47,988 bases of DNA from NCBI GenBank assembly GCA_030740295.1, contig JASLXP010000998.1, positions 1 to 47,988 of the forward strand, in the 5' to 3' direction. Below are positions 47,407 through 47,988 of this stretch, piece by piece. Under the pieces are notes generated by a model, which saw only the letters and a list, made by a program, of their open reading frames with translations, had not been told where the DNA came from and did no database searches. The stretch is from Planctomycetota bacterium (GTDB lineage: Bacteria; Planctomycetota; PUPC01; JACPCR01). Position numbers and translations under genes: made by a program. The first letter of the stretch is position 1; each line of letters starts with the position of its first letter.

Positions 47407-47661
47407 GTAGGATGGCCGTCTCAAAAGGATGTGGCCTCAGACGGGCGAGGACGCCCATCCTACGATTCGGCCGCACAACAGAATGTAGGATGGCCGTCTC
47501 GGCCGTCTCAAAAGGATGCGGCCTCAGACGGGCGGGGACGCCCATCCTACGATTCATCCTACGATTCATCCTACGATTCGGCTGCACAACAGAATGTAGG
47601 ATGGCCGTCTCGGCCGTCTAAAATGGATGCGGCCTCAGACGGGCGAGGACGCCCATCCTAC
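47407..47661. repeat. Three tandem copies of a nested palindromic unit (GTAGGATGG...CCATCCTAC)
   Basis: Copies at 47407-47463, 47485-47550 and 47596-47661 each start GTAGGATGGCCGTCTC and end GACGCCCATCCTAC, so each unit is itself a hairpin. Copies 2 and 3 carry a 9-base duplication (GGCCGTCTC) that copy 1 lacks. Between copies 2 and 3 there are two extra GATTCATCCTAC units. They are separated by near-identical 20-40 base spacers. The wider spacer 47171-47724 otherwise shows no gene. Confidence 0.92.
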
Positions 47662-47724
47662 GCTAAGAGTTATGGGATCAGAGCCAACGGGCCGCAGGCA
47701 ACTGCACAAGGCTGCCTGAAAAAC

Positions 47725-47988
47725 ATGCCCGCGACGCTCTGCGCCCTTTTCGTGCTCACCACCGTTGATGCTCAGCGGATCACGCCGTTTAAGCTTTTCA
47801 AGGGAGGCAAATCCAAAGGAGGCACTCTCCTCCAGGGATTCGATGTCATCACCACCCCGGGCGAGGTCGTTTTCCTCAAGGCAATGCTCAGCCGTGTGGT
47901 AACCTCTGGCAGAAGCGAGCCCCTGAGCCGGAAGAAGATCTACTTTTCTCTCGCCGGGCAACGGCTTGGACAAGCTCTCACCTCAGAA
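47725..47988 (+). CDS. Start of a probable exported Ig-like domain protein, cut by window edge
   Basis: An open frame from ATG 47725 runs to the right edge (88 codons). The N-terminus MPATLCALFVLTTVDA is a plausible signal. The rest reads GFDVITTPGEVVFLKAMLSRV then EPLSRKKIYFSLAGQRLGQA, which matches a bacterial Ig-like (Big-type) pattern in which 'G..v.Ltatl' is followed by 'l.gk.v.Fsl.g..lG.a.T'. The frame is also open upstream through the palindromic repeats, but that part is not protein-like. Competing minus-strand frames here show no such pattern. No ribosome site is seen, and the gene is incomplete. Confidence 0.55.
   Translation, partial: MPATLCALFVLTTVDAQRITPFKLFKGGKSKGGTLLQGFDVITTPGEVVFLKAMLSRVVTSGRSEPLSRKKIYFSLAGQRLGQALTSE

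Noticed and set aside
47407..47661. Possible CRISPR array
   Set aside because: The units are palindromic and the intervals between them are near-identical rather than unique spacers; no cas gene is nearby.
47635..47973. 112-codon minus-strand frame at the right end
   Set aside because: No recognisable pattern; the plus-strand frame from 47725 has a signal and Ig-like features.

Overview
The window looks like a chromosomal segment of a Gram-negative bacterium from, or close to, the PVC group (Planctomycetota, Verrucomicrobiota and relatives). The signs are a PVC-type dehydrogenase/HEAT/haem-c module inside a 3068-residue exported protein, several FG-GAP and CBM9-type secreted proteins, an alpha-2-macroglobulin flanked by TPRs, a LolA-type carrier (which implies an outer membrane), few Shine-Dalgarno sequences, and intergenic palindromes in several families. 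Genus or phylum cannot be fixed from the sequence alone. I saw no tRNA, rRNA, CRISPR array, transposase or phage gene.

Layout. 1-2621 (minus): a matrixin-type metalloprotease cut by the left edge, a small exported protein translationally coupled to it, and a single-span membrane protein with an acidic tail. 2803-12009 (plus): the giant multidomain protein. 12065-13051 (minus): a DRE-TIM aldolase. 13612-18831 (plus): a likely operon of a CBM9-CBM9-GH30-like protein, a lipoprotein and a membrane-anchored FG-GAP propeller. 18910-29553 (minus): a WG-repeat protein, a DNRLRE-type exported protein whose frame is broken by two TGA codons, and a thioester-less alpha-2-macroglobulin. 30134-31993: a PEP mutase/isocitrate lyase family enzyme convergent with an SBF-type transporter. 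32365-35621 (minus): SDR, class III aminotransferase and LuxE-like acyl-protein synthetase, with no LuxC. 35864-37333 (minus): a GT-C glycosyltransferase. 37940-40345 (minus): a protein with about fifteen 22-residue repeats. 40432-47170 (plus): mannitol-1-phosphate dehydrogenase, a DUF6067-like secreted protein, an NMT1-type binding lipoprotein, pyrE, lolA and a second class III aminotransferase. 47725 to the right edge: the start of a probable Ig-like exported protein.

How the genes fit. Most of the coding length is exported or envelope-associated and points to polymer capture and degradation at the cell surface, plus surface protection and display (macroglobulin, metalloprotease, repeat protein, FG-GAP propeller). 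Five gene pairs share ATGA stop/start overlaps (544-547, 16806-16809, 33477-33480, 43387-43390, 45005-45008), so coupled translation is a local habit.

The most interesting points are: the giant fused protein; a predicted glycosidase that seems to have lost both catalytic glutamates; a metalloprotease paired with a possibly TIMP/NTR-like partner; two in-frame TGA codons in one exported protein; the LuxE-aminotransferase-SDR cassette; the 22-residue repeat protein; and several families of long intergenic palindromes, some capped by CTTCGG loops.
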